NCBI RefSeq assembly: GCF_002735705.1 | Contig: NZ_PDZL01000010.1 | Coordinates: 124,001 to 188,000 of the forward strand | Reading direction: 5' to 3' | DNA: 64,000 bases | Origin: Janthinobacterium sp. BJB426 | Lineage (GTDB): Bacteria > Pseudomonadota > Gammaproteobacteria > Burkholderiales > Burkholderiaceae_D | Shown here: one piece after another, positions 1 through 9,359 of the stretch | Layout: the number at the start of each line of letters is the position of its first letter | Position numbering within the stretch: the stretch's first letter is position 1 | Translations under genes and position numbers: made by a program | The notes under the pieces: model-generated | Told to the model about the DNA's origin: nothing | Databases searched by the model: none | Seen by the model: the letters and a program-made list of their open reading frames with translations, nothing else

Positions 1-26
1 AGGTTGCGGCGATGGTACAGGATTCG

Positions 27-311
27 TCAGCGCGCCGGTAGCGGCGCGCCTTGCGCCAGGGCGGCCGTGCGCGGACGCAGGCGGGCAAACAGGTGCGGCC
101 CGGCCGGCTGGCGGCGCGGTCCCGTCGTCAGCACGCGCAGGGCGGTGGGCAGCGGCACGTCGTGGCAATGCAAAAACAGGGCGGCGGCGCCCGTGCCGGC
201 CATTTCCTGCAAGGCCAGCGCATGCTCGACCAGCGCCGCCGTGCGCATGTCGAGCCGCACCGGGATGTCGGGTTGAAATAGCTGTGTGTCGACGTGCCGT
301 GCATCGCGCAT
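27..311 (-). CDS. Small hypothetical protein (94 aa)
   Basis: I do not recognise a family. The protein is about 94 residues, rich in Leu, Ala and Arg, with no membrane segment or signal peptide. The ATG at 311 is preferred over an upstream ATG at 371 because GGGGA lies just before it on the minus strand. It follows the TonB-dependent receptor on the same strand but is separated from it by a terminator-like hairpin, so it is probably transcribed independently. In DNA this rich in GC a short open frame can be fortuitous, so reality as a gene is uncertain. Confidence 0.4.
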   Translation of the reverse strand: MRDARHVDTQLFQPDIPVRLDMRTAALVEHALALQEMAGTGAAALFLHCHDVPLPTALRVLTTGPRRQPAGPHLFARLRPRTAALAQGAPLPAR

Positions 312-414
312 GCTGTCCCCGCCGGGTTCGATGGTCAGACCGCCAGCATAAAAGCACCCCGGCGCCACCACTTTGCGTTAAATCAATTCCTGTGTCGGAT
401 AGATTCCACAAGGC

Positions 415-444
415 AAAAAAAACGCCAACCGTTGCCGGCTGGCG
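415..444 (-). terminator. Intrinsic terminator of the TonB-dependent receptor gene
   Basis: On the minus strand an 8-bp stem (7 Watson-Crick pairs and one G-T pair, arms 437-444 and 423-430) with a 6-nt loop is followed directly by a run of eight T. It lies 37 bases past the receptor stop codon. Confidence 0.8.
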
Positions 445-481
445 CTGAAAACCCTCGCAGGAAGAAAGGGTGGGGGACTGG

Positions 482-3154
482 CTAGTAACTCCAGCGGAGG
501 GACAAACCGACAACCTTGTCATAGCGCCGCACATCGCGCACATAGTCCGGCGTGTCGTGATAGTCGCGGTAGGTCGAGTCGAGCAGATTGTTGGCGTCCA
601 GGGTCACCGTGGTGTTCGGATTGAGCTTGTACGACACCGACGCGTCCAGGGTTTTCGTGGGCGCCACGGTCAGGTGGATGCCCTTGCCGCGGTAGTTGTA
701 GTCGTCGACGTACTTGTCGCGCCAGCTGTAGGCCAGGCGCGCCGACCACGGTCCCTGTTCGTACAGGCCGACGATGTTGGCCGACCATTTCGACATGCCC
801 GTGAATGGATGTACGCCGCCATCGAGTTCTGCCAGCTCGCCCGTCATGTAGGTGGCGTTCGCTTGCAGGCCCAGGCCGCTCATCCAGCCGGGCAGCTTGT
901 CGTAGAACTGCTGATAAGCCATTTCCAGGCCTTGCAGATGGCCCTTCGAGGTGTTGCGCGGACGCGTGATGTCGTACTCGATGCCGCCATATGTTTCCTT
1001 GGCGGAACCGGACAGGATGTAATTCTTGAAATTGTGGCGGAACACGGTGGCCGTGACGGAACCCGTCTGCGCGAAATACCATTCCAGCGCCACGTCGAGG
1101 TTCTTGCCTTCCACGGGTTTGAGGTCGGGGTTGCCGCCGCTGCCCGTCGGGCGCACCATTTCCAGGCTCTGGCCCAGGCTCACGCCGGGGTTGAAATCGG
1201 CGAAGTTCGGGCGTTGCACGGCCTTGCCGGCCGTCAGGCGGGCGACCAGGTCCTGGCGCAGCATGGCTTTCAGGGTCATGCTGGGCAGCACGTCCGTATC
1301 CGAGGTCTTCACGCGCACGGGCGTGATGATGCCGTTTTGCGCGGAATTGCCTTGCAAGTCCTGCTTGGTCTGCACCACGCGCACGCCCAGGGTGCCATCG
1401 ACCGGTACCTGCGCCAGGTCAAAGCCGATGCGCGCCTTGCCGTAGACGGCATTGGTTTTTTCCACATCCTTGAAGTGGGTCATCGGATCGTCGGGACTGC
1501 GTTCGCTGCTACCCGTAAACAGCTGGCGCAGCGCGGCCGTGTTGTTGAGCATGAAGTCGCGGCACGGCGTGAGCCAGCTTTGCAGGCCGAAGTTGCCCGT
1601 GTTGTCGTGCGAGGTGCATGCCAGGCCGGGAATCGCGTCCGCAGTCATGATCGACGTCAGCCCGCCCTGGCCATTTTTTTCGCGGACCGATTCGGCCTTG
1701 CGCTTGGCCAGGCGCACGCCGCCCGAGAATTCGCGGAAGAAGCCCGTGCTGTCCATGTCGTAGGTAACGTCGCCGCGCCAGTCGGTCGAGCTGCCTTCGT
1801 CGTGGTTGTGATTGTCGTAGAAACCGAGCAGGGTGTAGTTCTTCGGGTCCGTCATGTTGTAGCCGGGGTAGCTGATCTGCGCGCCGCCGTTGACGTTCGT
1901 GCTGCCGATCACGCTGGTCGGATGGGCGAGGAAGTCGAGGATGGGGAATTCGCGCTCGAAGTTGCTGACCGTGCGCGCCAGTTCCGTCGTGGCGCGCAGC
2001 TGCGGCGTGATGTCCCAGCGCGCGCCGATGGCGCCTTGCGAACCGATCGAGCGGTCGCGCCGCGCCTGGGTCGAGCCCAGCGTGAACGGCGACCAGGGGC
2101 CGTCGATCTTGCCCACCGTGGCCGCCTGGCTGGTGCCGGGGATCAGGGTGATGTCCGGGTTCTGGCCCCAGGGCAGCGAACCGACGAAGAACTGGCTGTC
2201 GAACGCGTGCTTGATCAGGGTCGACATGCCTTCCGCATACACTTCCACCTGCGAGTTCGGACGCCACTGGAAGGCGGCGTTGGCCGCGTAGCGCTTGCGG
2301 TCGCCCACGGTGGGGATCATGCCGACGGAATCGGGGCCCGTGATGTTGCCCGCGTCGGGGCGCTTGACGGGTTCGGCGTTCCAGATCGTCTCGTCATAGT
2401 ATCTGCCGCGCTGGTAGGACAGGCCGAGCAGGGCGCCGAATTCGCCGTATTGGGTCTTCCAGCGGTTCGAGACCATGCCGCCGACGTTCGGGTCCGTCGA
2501 GCCGGACTTGTCGCGGTGTTCGGCGCGCACATTGCCCGATGCCGTGAAGCCCTTGAAGTCGAACGGTCGGTTGGTGCGCACGTCGATCACGCCGGCCGTG
2601 CCGCCTTCGACCATGTCGGCGCCCTGCGATTTGTACACGTCCACGCGCTGCAGCATGGCTGTCGGAATGTCGGCCAGATACAGGCTGCGGCCCACGGAGG
2701 TGAACATTTCCCGGCCGTTGAGCAGGGTCACCACGCCGGGCAAGCCGCGGATGATGACGGTGCCAGCCTCGCCGCCCTCGCGGCGGATCTGCACGCCCGT
2801 CACGCGGCCGAGGATTTCGGCCACGTTCTTGTCGGGGAATTTGCCGATTTCATCGGCGACGATGGAGTCGACCACCTGGTCGTTGTTTTTCTTGATCGTC
2901 TGCGCGCTCTGTGCGGCCCTGCGCACGCCCGTGACGGCGACGACGGCGATGCCGGCATTGTCGGTCGCCGCCGGTGCCGCTACTGCAGCCTGTGCCGTTT
3001 CTTCCGCTGGCGTGTCCACGACGGGCGCCTGTTGCGCCCATACGGAAGCGCTGCTCAGCAAGCCGGCGCTGGCCAGCGCGGCCACCGTTGCCTTCAAGGT
3101 CAAGCGCGTGTTTTGTGCGGACGTGCGGGTGCCCGTTGCCATCAATTGCTTCAT
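482..3154 (-). CDS. TonB-dependent outer-membrane receptor (890 aa)
   Basis: Predicted TonB-dependent transporter that takes a bulky ligand across the outer membrane with energy from TonB/ExbBD. Residues 1-40 form a Sec signal peptide ending SVWA. A TonB-box-like stretch (VVAVTGVRR) follows, then the plug domain with the NVAEILGRVTGVQI, IIRGLPG and TAGVIDV segments (about 90-200), then a beta-barrel to the C-terminal aromatic residues SLRWSY. Length and plug wording fit the large-receptor subfamily common in Xanthomonas, Caulobacter and Oxalobacteraceae, many of which import carbohydrates. The start is supported by GGAGAC before the ATG. A palindrome upstream resembles a LacI-type operator, which would fit a sugar ligand, but no sugar genes are next to it, so the substrate is unknown. 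Confidence 0.93.
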   Translation of the reverse strand: MKQLMATGTRTSAQNTRLTLKATVAALASAGLLSSASVWAQQAPVVDTPAEETAQAAVAAPAATDNAGIAVVAVTGVRRAAQSAQTIKKNNDQVVDSIVADEIGKFPDKNVAEILGRVTGVQIRREGGEAGTVIIRGLPGVVTLLNGREMFTSVGRSLYLADIPTAMLQRVDVYKSQGADMVEGGTAGVIDVRTNRPFDFKGFTASGNVRAEHRDKSGSTDPNVGGMVSNRWKTQYGEFGALLGLSYQRGRYYDETIWNAEPVKRPDAGNITGPDSVGMIPTVGDRKRYAANAAFQWRPNSQVEVYAEGMSTLIKHAFDSQFFVGSLPWGQNPDITLIPGTSQAATVGKIDGPWSPFTLGSTQARRDRSIGSQGAIGARWDITPQLRATTELARTVSNFEREFPILDFLAHPTSVIGSTNVNGGAQISYPGYNMTDPKNYTLLGFYDNHNHDEGSSTDWRGDVTYDMDSTGFFREFSGGVRLAKRKAESVREKNGQGGLTSIMTADAIPGLACTSHDNTGNFGLQSWLTPCRDFMLNNTAALRQLFTGSSERSPDDPMTHFKDVEKTNAVYGKARIGFDLAQVPVDGTLGVRVVQTKQDLQGNSAQNGIITPVRVKTSDTDVLPSMTLKAMLRQDLVARLTAGKAVQRPNFADFNPGVSLGQSLEMVRPTGSGGNPDLKPVEGKNLDVALEWYFAQTGSVTATVFRHNFKNYILSGSAKETYGGIEYDITRPRNTSKGHLQGLEMAYQQFYDKLPGWMSGLGLQANATYMTGELAELDGGVHPFTGMSKWSANIVGLYEQGPWSARLAYSWRDKYVDDYNYRGKGIHLTVAPTKTLDASVSYKLNPNTTVTLDANNLLDSTYRDYHDTPDYVRDVRRYDKVVGLSLRWSY

Positions 3155-3276
3155 CTTGTCTCCACCTGTATTTTAGTTATGTTGAGAACGCTGCGGCAGT
3201 CGCCGCCAGAGCTGGAACCTGCTCAGAAACATGGTAGGTGGGAATGACTTTGCCCCACAAATGACTTCTTTTGCGA

Positions 3277-3297
3277 TGTCAATACCGATTCCGGTAT
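3277..3297 (-). promoter_or_regulatory. Palindrome abutting a consensus -35 hexamer upstream of the receptor gene
   Basis: ATACCG-N4-CGGTAT (3282-3297) is a perfect 6-bp-arm palindrome. On the minus strand it overlaps by one base a perfect -35 hexamer TTGACA (3277-3282), about 125 bases before the receptor start. A repressor bound here would block polymerase. The shape resembles LacI/GalR-family operators. No convincing -10 hexamer was found at the standard spacing, so the promoter itself is tentative. Confidence 0.4.
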
Positions 3298-3381
3298 CCC
3301 TGCTGCATTCATGCGCCCTGGCGGCGCGGCGCGCATTGCCGAACTTGGCGCGTGCGCGTTGCGGGCGCTCCACAGAAAGTG

Positions 3382-6300
3382 TCAGGCGGCGCAGGGCGCG
3401 GCGCTTTGCGCCAGCCAGTCCATGAAGTGCGCCTGCGGCATGGGGCGGGCAAAGTAAAAGCCCTGCAATTCATCGCAGCCGGCTTGGCGCAGCACGTCGG
3501 CATCGGCCGCGCTTTCCACGCCTTCGGCGGTGACCGTCAAGCCCAGCGTATGGCCAAGGCCGATGATGGTTTTCGTCACCGCCAGATTCTGCGGCGAACC
3601 GTGGATGTCCTGCACGAAGCTCATGTCGATTTTCAGCTTGTCGAGCGGGAAGCGGCACAGGTAGTTCAGGCTCGAATAGCCGGTGCCGAAATCGTCGATC
3701 GACAGCGCAAAACCCAGCGCCTTGATGGCGTGCAGGGTGGCGATGGTGTCGTCCACGTTGTCCATCAGGATCGATTCGGTCAGTTCGAATTCGATCTGTT
3801 CCGGCGTGACGGGAAATTCGCGCAGCACTTCGCGCAAGGTCGCCACCAGGCCGCCGTTTTTCAGCTGGATGGCCGACAGGTTGATCGACACGGCGATGTC
3901 GCCCGCGCCCGCCTCGCGCCAGGCCAGCTGCTGGCGGCACGCTTCGCGGATGACCCACGCACCGATGGAGACGATCAGGCCCGATTCCTCGGCGGCGGGA
4001 ATGAAGCTGTCGGGCGCGATCAGGCCGTGCTGCGGATGCTGCCAGCGGATCAGGCTTTCCACGCCATTCAGGCAGCTGCTTTTCGCATCGATGCGCGGCT
4101 GGTAGTACAGCACCAGTTCCTGCCGCTCGATGGCGTGGCGCAGATCGCTTTCCAGGTGCAGCTGCTGCAACTGCTGTTCCTGCATCTGCGGCGTGAACAT
4201 GCGCGCGTGATCGCGTCCGCCGCTCTTGGCCTGGTACATGGCCGCATCGGCGTGGCGCATCAGGGTATCCATGTCGTCGCCGTGGTCCGGGTAGACGGCC
4301 ACGCCCACGCTGCACGAGACATACAGCGCGTTGCCTTCCACCTGGTGCGGCTCGCGCATGGCCGGTATCAGCCGCGTGTCGAGCAGGGCGGCGATGGCTG
4401 CGGCGTTGCCGACGCCGTTGAGGATGACGACGAATTCATCGCCGCCCAGGCGGCTGACGGTGTCGCCTTCGCGCACCAGCTGCAGCAGGCGCTTTGAGAC
4501 CGATTGCAGCAGCGCGTCGCCCACATGGTGGCCCAGTGCGTCGTTGACGTGCTTGAAGCGGTCCAGGTCGACGAACAGCACGCCCACCTTTTCGCCACTG
4601 CGGCGCGCCTGCGCGATGGCGGCGGCCAGGCGCAGTTTCGAGACGTGGCGGTTCGCCAGTCCCGTCAGCGCGTCGTGGTGGGCCATGTGCTCGATCTGCC
4701 GCTCGCTGGCCTTGCGTTCGCTGATGTCGAGCGAGCTGGCGATGAAATGCGTGGTGACGCCATCGAGGCCGCGCACGGCGTTCATCACCAGCCAGGCGGG
4801 ATAGCTTTCCAGCGACTTGCGCTGCACCCGGATCTCGCCCTGCCAGTAGCCGCGCCGCGCCAGGGTCCGGCGCAGGCTGTCGAGCTGCTCGGGACTGTTG
4901 TCTGGCGCGAGCAAAAAGGCCGGGCGCTTGCCGATCAGCTCCACCATGTCGTACAGCGAATGGCGGCGGAAGGCCTGGTTGACGGTGATGATGCGCATGC
5001 CGGCGTCCATCACGATCAGGCTTTCGGCCGAGGCCTCGAAGACCTTGGCCCACAGTTCCAGGCGCGACTCCATCAGCTTCATCTTGTTGATCGGCGTGAA
5101 GGTCGACAGCACGGCGCGCTGGCCCTGGTAGTCGATCAGGCGCGCGGAAATCAGGGCCCAGGTGGGCGTGCCGCCGCTCCAGCACACTTCGAATTCATCG
5201 ACGGCGCCCAGGTCGCTCAAGCGCTGGAAGAAGCGTGAACGGGCTTGCGGACTCATGCCGCCCACCCACGGGTCCAGTTCCAGGCCGCCCTGCCACGCGT
5301 GCGCAGCCTGGTTCGCGTGCAGCACCTCGTGGTGCGGGATCGAGGTGACCATCAGCGGGATGGGAATGGCGTCGACCAGCTGGCGCTGCGCATCGGCCGC
5401 GCTGGCGCGCGCCACCAGTTCCTGTTGCGCCATGCGCTGGAAGTCGAGCTGCTGCAGCATGGTATTGAAGGCGCGCACCAGGCGTCCCGTTTCATCTTCG
5501 CTGTCCCAGACGGCGCGCAGGCTATGGTCGCCCGTTTCGCGCACTTCCTGCGCCACGCGCGCGAGGCGGCGGATGGGCAGGGCGATCTGACGTGCGACGA
5601 AAAACACCAGGCCCAGTATCATCACCAGCAGCAGCACGGCCGTACCCAGGTGCAGCCACATACGCGTAAAAAAGCCGTCCACGCGCAGCTGGATCAGCCG
5701 GTGCAATTCATTCGCCGTGTCGCGCCATGCCAGGCGTAGGGCGGCGAGCGCCACGTCGTCGTGCCGCCGCAGTGCCTGCGTGCCGGCGGGGGTGACTTGC
5801 GCGCCGGCCAGCGCCTGGGTACTGGCGCGTAAGCGCGCCACGGCCTGCTGCAGGACCGCGCGCGAACCATCCAGGTGCTGGCGCAGCAGCGGCGTGCTGG
5901 CCGCGAACGCCTCCGTGTAGTCGCTGCCGATGCCGCCCATGGTGGCGTCCATGCGGCCCTCCAGGATCAGGAACTGGGTCTGCAGGCGCTGGCGCTGCGC
6001 GCCTTCGGCCGTGGCCAGTTGCAGGGCCAGGGCGCGCGTGCTGTTGATCACTTCCAGCAGCTCGGGAAAGCGCAGGATCACCAGCGACATCGTGTAGTAG
6101 CTGTCGAGGTCCGGGTCGAGGATCAGGTTCGACTGGTTGCCCACGCGGGTGAGCAGTGCGCGTCCTGCAACAAAGGCGGGCGAGGGCGCGATGCCGTCGT
6201 CGGCTGGGGCGGGAGTACTGCCGGCCTGGCGCAGCAGGGCGGCAAATTGCGCATTCAGTTCGGCGCTGCGCATGCCGCTGCCGAAGCGGCTTTCAGCCTG

Positions 6301-6546
6301 CTCCACGGCCGCGGCCTGCGCGCCCGCTTGCGCCGTGCTGCGCGCCAGGGGCAGAAGGGCATCGCGGATCGCGGCGATGTAGTCATTGCCCGCCATCTCC
6401 TTGCGCGAGAAATCGATGGCCAGGTATTTTTCGTTGATGAGGATGCCGGAAATGAAGATGACGGCGGACAGGTCGAGCAAATAGATCAGCGCCAGTTTGC
6501 GCCCCACCGTCAATTTTCCGATCATGCGCGAGATTCTGCCCAGCAT
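3382..6546 (-). CDS. Membrane-bound PAS-GGDEF-EAL c-di-GMP protein (1054 aa)
   Basis: Predicted cyclic-di-GMP signalling enzyme in the inner membrane. An N-terminal transmembrane helix (about 18-37), a roughly 250-residue periplasmic sensor and a second helix (about 300-320) lead to a HAMP domain (IALPIRRLARV, about 320-370). Two PAS-like domains follow (about 385-640; FIASSLDISERK closes the second), then GGDEF with intact RLGGDEF (701-705) and EAL. The EAL signature reads ESL (830-832), keeping the metal-binding Glu, and DDFGTGYSSL and KIDMSFV are present, so phosphodiesterase activity is plausible. The intact GGDEF means either synthesis or allosteric GTP binding is possible. It lies upstream of the receptor gene on the same strand with a 227-bp gap, so co-transcription is not certain. 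Confidence 0.93.
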   Translation of the reverse strand: MLGRISRMIGKLTVGRKLALIYLLDLSAVIFISGILINEKYLAIDFSRKEMAGNDYIAAIRDALLPLARSTAQAGAQAAAVEQAESRFGSGMRSAELNAQFAALLRQAGSTPAPADDGIAPSPAFVAGRALLTRVGNQSNLILDPDLDSYYTMSLVILRFPELLEVINSTRALALQLATAEGAQRQRLQTQFLILEGRMDATMGGIGSDYTEAFAASTPLLRQHLDGSRAVLQQAVARLRASTQALAGAQVTPAGTQALRRHDDVALAALRLAWRDTANELHRLIQLRVDGFFTRMWLHLGTAVLLLVMILGLVFFVARQIALPIRRLARVAQEVRETGDHSLRAVWDSEDETGRLVRAFNTMLQQLDFQRMAQQELVARASAADAQRQLVDAIPIPLMVTSIPHHEVLHANQAAHAWQGGLELDPWVGGMSPQARSRFFQRLSDLGAVDEFEVCWSGGTPTWALISARLIDYQGQRAVLSTFTPINKMKLMESRLELWAKVFEASAESLIVMDAGMRIITVNQAFRRHSLYDMVELIGKRPAFLLAPDNSPEQLDSLRRTLARRGYWQGEIRVQRKSLESYPAWLVMNAVRGLDGVTTHFIASSLDISERKASERQIEHMAHHDALTGLANRHVSKLRLAAAIAQARRSGEKVGVLFVDLDRFKHVNDALGHHVGDALLQSVSKRLLQLVREGDTVSRLGGDEFVVILNGVGNAAAIAALLDTRLIPAMREPHQVEGNALYVSCSVGVAVYPDHGDDMDTLMRHADAAMYQAKSGGRDHARMFTPQMQEQQLQQLHLESDLRHAIERQELVLYYQPRIDAKSSCLNGVESLIRWQHPQHGLIAPDSFIPAAEESGLIVSIGAWVIREACRQQLAWREAGAGDIAVSINLSAIQLKNGGLVATLREVLREFPVTPEQIEFELTESILMDNVDDTIATLHAIKALGFALSIDDFGTGYSSLNYLCRFPLDKLKIDMSFVQDIHGSPQNLAVTKTIIGLGHTLGLTVTAEGVESAADADVLRQAGCDELQGFYFARPMPQAHFMDWLAQSAAPCAA

Positions 6547-6670
6547 GCGTGCCCCACCTTCTCGTCAGCCCATTTATGTTTTCTTATGAGCAATTTTCAT
6601 GCCTGAATTTACAAGCTTGCAAGGGGGCTTTTGCACCATGCGGGTGCGCGCAGGGAGGTGGCGGGCGCCA

Positions 6671-6699
6671 ATAAAAAGGGCGGCCCGCAGGCCGCCCTT
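6671..6699 (-). terminator. Intrinsic terminator of the cyanophycin synthetase operon
   Basis: Perfect GC-rich stem (arms 6678-6685 and 6690-6697, extended by two A-T pairs) with a 4-nt loop, followed on the minus strand by a T-rich tract. It lies 20 bases beyond the stop of the second synthetase gene. Confidence 0.85.
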
Positions 6700-6718
6700 G
6701 TGCGCAGTGATGCAGCGC

Positions 6719-9289
6719 TTAGGCTTCGGCGACGCGCTTGGCGATGTGCGCCAGCGCTTCTTCCACCTGGTCGATCAGGATCAGGCACAGGTCGCCTTGA
6801 CCGAGGCGCGCCAGGGCCTTGTCGATGGCGACGAATTCGCCGTTGATTTCATCGATATGCGTGGTGCGCTTGGCGCCGTTCAAGCCCTGGCGCAGCAAGG
6901 CCACCACTTCGCCGTCGGCGCGGCCGCGCTGGCATTGATCCTGGTACAGCAGCACGTCGTCGAAGGCGGCGCCGAGGATTTCCGTCTGCTGGCGGATGTC
7001 TTCGTCGCGGCGGTCGCCGGCGCCGCTGATGACCACCGAGCGGCGCTTGGCTGGCATGCTTTCGACGGCCTGCACCAGCGCCAGGATGGCGTCCGGATTG
7101 TGGCCGTAGTCGGCGATCAGGGTGGCGCCCTTGTAGTCGAAGACGTTGAAGCGGCCCGGCGCATTGTCGGCTTCATTGGCAAAGGTTTTCAGGCCCAGCG
7201 CGATGGTTTTCCAGTCCAGGCCCACGGCCCAGGCGGCGGCCAAGGAGGCCATGACGTTGTCGACCTGGAAGCCGATGGCGCCGTTGCGCGTGATCGGCAC
7301 CTGCGACAGGGCGATTTCGTGGCGTTCCTTGCCCTGCGCCGCGACCAGCTTGCCGTCTTCCACGTACACGACGCGGTTGCCCTGCGCGCGGTGCGTGGCC
7401 ATCACGGGATGCGTCTTGTCGGCGGCGAAGAAGGTCACCGTGCCGCTGCAATTCTTGGCCATGCGGGCCACGGCGGGGTCGGTGGCGTTCAGCACGGCCA
7501 CGCCGCTGTCGGCCACGTTCTGCACGATCACGCGTTTCAATACCGCGAGGTCTTCCACGGTGGTGATGTAATTCAGGCCCAGGTGGTCGCCGGCGCCGAT
7601 ATTCGTCACCACGGCGACCTGGCAGCGGTCGAAGGCCAGGCCTTCGCGCAGCATGCCGCCGCGCGCCGTTTCGAACACGGCCGCGTCCACGTCCGGGTGC
7701 AGCAGCACGTTGCGCGCGCTGCGCGGGCCGCTGCAGTCGCCGCTGTCGATCTGGCGCCCTTCGATATACACGCCATCCGTGTTGGTCATGCCCGTGCGCA
7801 GGCCGGAAGCCGTCAGCAGGTGGGCGATCAGGCGCACGGTGGTGGTCTTGCCGTTGGTGCCCGTGACGGCGACGACGGGGATGCGGCCATCGTCGCCTTC
7901 GGCGAACATGGCGGCGATGATGGCTTCGCCCACGGGACGCGGCTTGCCGAACGACGGCGCCAAATGCATGCGCAGGCCCGGCGCGGCGTTCACTTCCACG
8001 ATGCCGGCGTTCTGCTCTTCCAGCGGTTTCAGAATGCTTTCGGAGACGACGTCCACGCCGCAGATGTCCAGGCCCACCATGTGCGCGGCCGCAACGGCGC
8101 GCGCCGCCACTTCCGGGTGCACGTCGACGGTGACGTCGGTGGCCGAGCCGCCCGTCGACAGGTTGGCGTTATTGCGCAAGATCACGCGCTGGCCCACGGG
8201 AGGCACGGATTCGGCCACATAGCCCTGCTTGGCCAGGCTGGCCAGGGCGATGTCGTCGAAGCGGATTTTCGTCAGCGAGGTGGCGTGGCCGCTGCCGCGG
8301 CGCGGGTCCAGGTTGACCTGGTCGACCAGTTCGCGCACCGTGTGCTGGCCGTCGCCCACCACTTGCGGCGGGTCGCGGCGGGCCGCTGCCACCATCTTGT
8401 TGCCGATGACGAGCAAGCGGAAATCGTGGCCAGGCAGGTAGCGTTCGACGAGGATATCGTCGCGGAATTCCTGCGCCGCGAGGAAGCCGGCCGTCAGCTG
8501 TTCGCGCGTGGTGACATTGACGGTGACGCCCTTGCCCTGGTTGCCATCTTTTGGTTTCACGACGACGGGCAGGCCGATTTCGCAGGCGGCGGCCCAGGCG
8601 TCGTCCGCATCGACGGCGACACGGCCGTGCGGCACCGGCACGCCGGCCGAATCGAGCAGCTTCTTGGTCAGTTCCTTGTCTTGCGCGATGGCTTCGGCAA
8701 TCGCGCTGGTGCCGTCCATTTCGGCGGCCTGGATCTTGCGCTGCTTGCTGCCCCAACCGAATGTCACCAGGCTGCCCTCGGTCAGGCGGCGGAACGGAAT
8801 GTTGCGCGCCACGGCGGCGTTGACGATGGCGCCCGTCGATGGGCCCAGACGCACGTCTTCATCGAGTTCCTGCAACTGGTGCAGGGCGCCGGCCAGGTCG
8901 AACGGCGCATCGTCGAGCGCCGCACGGCACAGCTGCTGCGCCAGTTCCAGGGCCAGGCGGCCGACGGCTTCTTCCGAGTATTCGACGACGACCTGGAAGA
9001 TACCCGTTTCCAGGGTCGGCGTGGTGCGGCTGAAGGTGACGGGGCAGCCGGCTTGCGCCTGCAGGCCCAGCGCCGCCAGTTCCAGCACCTGCGCCATCGG
9101 CGCGGCGTTGTAGTTGCCCAGTGGTTGCAGCGGGCTCAGTTGCGGAAAGCGCGCGCGCAGGCGGGCTTCGAAGCCGGGCAGCTGGGCGATGTCGAGTTCC
9201 TGCGTGGTGCAGGAAACAATGGCTTCCACGGCGGTGTCGTGGCTCCAGAGGTTAGGGCCCCGCAAGGCCCGTACGCGAGATACTTCCAT
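6719..9289 (-). CDS. cphA: Cyanophycin synthetase (CphA1-type, 856 aa)
   Basis: Makes the storage polymer multi-L-arginyl-poly-L-aspartate by ATP-dependent addition of Asp to the backbone and Arg to its side chains. Order: N-terminal domain beginning with the family signature LRGPNLW, ATP-grasp domain (VVVKPKDGNQGKGV, about 285-300; VEVNAAPGLRMH, about 430) that adds Asp, then a complete Mur-ligase-like domain with P-loop GTNGKTTT (477-484) and C-terminal region DYGHNPDAI that adds Arg. The length matches CphA1 enzymes (about 870-900). It is the second gene of a two-synthetase operon, 70 bases behind the first, with a hairpin in the gap. The start codon has only a weak Shine-Dalgarno match, but the frame begins exactly where the family begins. 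Confidence 0.95.
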   Translation of the reverse strand: MEVSRVRALRGPNLWSHDTAVEAIVSCTTQELDIAQLPGFEARLRARFPQLSPLQPLGNYNAAPMAQVLELAALGLQAQAGCPVTFSRTTPTLETGIFQVVVEYSEEAVGRLALELAQQLCRAALDDAPFDLAGALHQLQELDEDVRLGPSTGAIVNAAVARNIPFRRLTEGSLVTFGWGSKQRKIQAAEMDGTSAIAEAIAQDKELTKKLLDSAGVPVPHGRVAVDADDAWAAACEIGLPVVVKPKDGNQGKGVTVNVTTREQLTAGFLAAQEFRDDILVERYLPGHDFRLLVIGNKMVAAARRDPPQVVGDGQHTVRELVDQVNLDPRRGSGHATSLTKIRFDDIALASLAKQGYVAESVPPVGQRVILRNNANLSTGGSATDVTVDVHPEVAARAVAAAHMVGLDICGVDVVSESILKPLEEQNAGIVEVNAAPGLRMHLAPSFGKPRPVGEAIIAAMFAEGDDGRIPVVAVTGTNGKTTTVRLIAHLLTASGLRTGMTNTDGVYIEGRQIDSGDCSGPRSARNVLLHPDVDAAVFETARGGMLREGLAFDRCQVAVVTNIGAGDHLGLNYITTVEDLAVLKRVIVQNVADSGVAVLNATDPAVARMAKNCSGTVTFFAADKTHPVMATHRAQGNRVVYVEDGKLVAAQGKERHEIALSQVPITRNGAIGFQVDNVMASLAAAWAVGLDWKTIALGLKTFANEADNAPGRFNVFDYKGATLIADYGHNPDAILALVQAVESMPAKRRSVVISGAGDRRDEDIRQQTEILGAAFDDVLLYQDQCQRGRADGEVVALLRQGLNGAKRTTHIDEINGEFVAIDKALARLGQGDLCLILIDQVEEALAHIAKRVAEA

Positions 9290-9321
9290 AATTAAACCGT
9301 AATCCTGTTGTGTTCTTGTGG

Positions 9322-9342
9322 GCCCGGCCGTCCTGGCCGGGC
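9322..9342 (-). other. Hairpin between the two cyanophycin synthetase genes
   Basis: A perfect 8-bp GC stem (9322-9329 with 9335-9342) and 5-nt loop sits in the 70-bp gap between the synthetase genes. Neither strand shows a T-run after it, so it is not a standard terminator. It may be an RNA-processing or stability element that sets the ratio of the two products. Confidence 0.5.
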
Positions 9343-9359
9343 TTGAGTGCTGCTTTGCC

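Noticed and set aside
470..3247. Long open frame (925 codons) on the plus strand opposite the TonB-dependent receptor
   Set aside because: It is an antisense shadow caused by GC-rich codon use: His/Arg/Ala-rich, with no known motif. The minus-strand frame has a signal peptide, plug and barrel.
6599..9295. Long plus-strand frame opposite cphA
   Set aside because: No family resemblance and biased composition; the minus strand carries a full cyanophycin synthetase.
9290..9359. Frameshift that would complete the Mur domain of the 725-aa synthetase
   Set aside because: Only 70 bases separate it from the next gene, with no Mur-like sequence in any frame.
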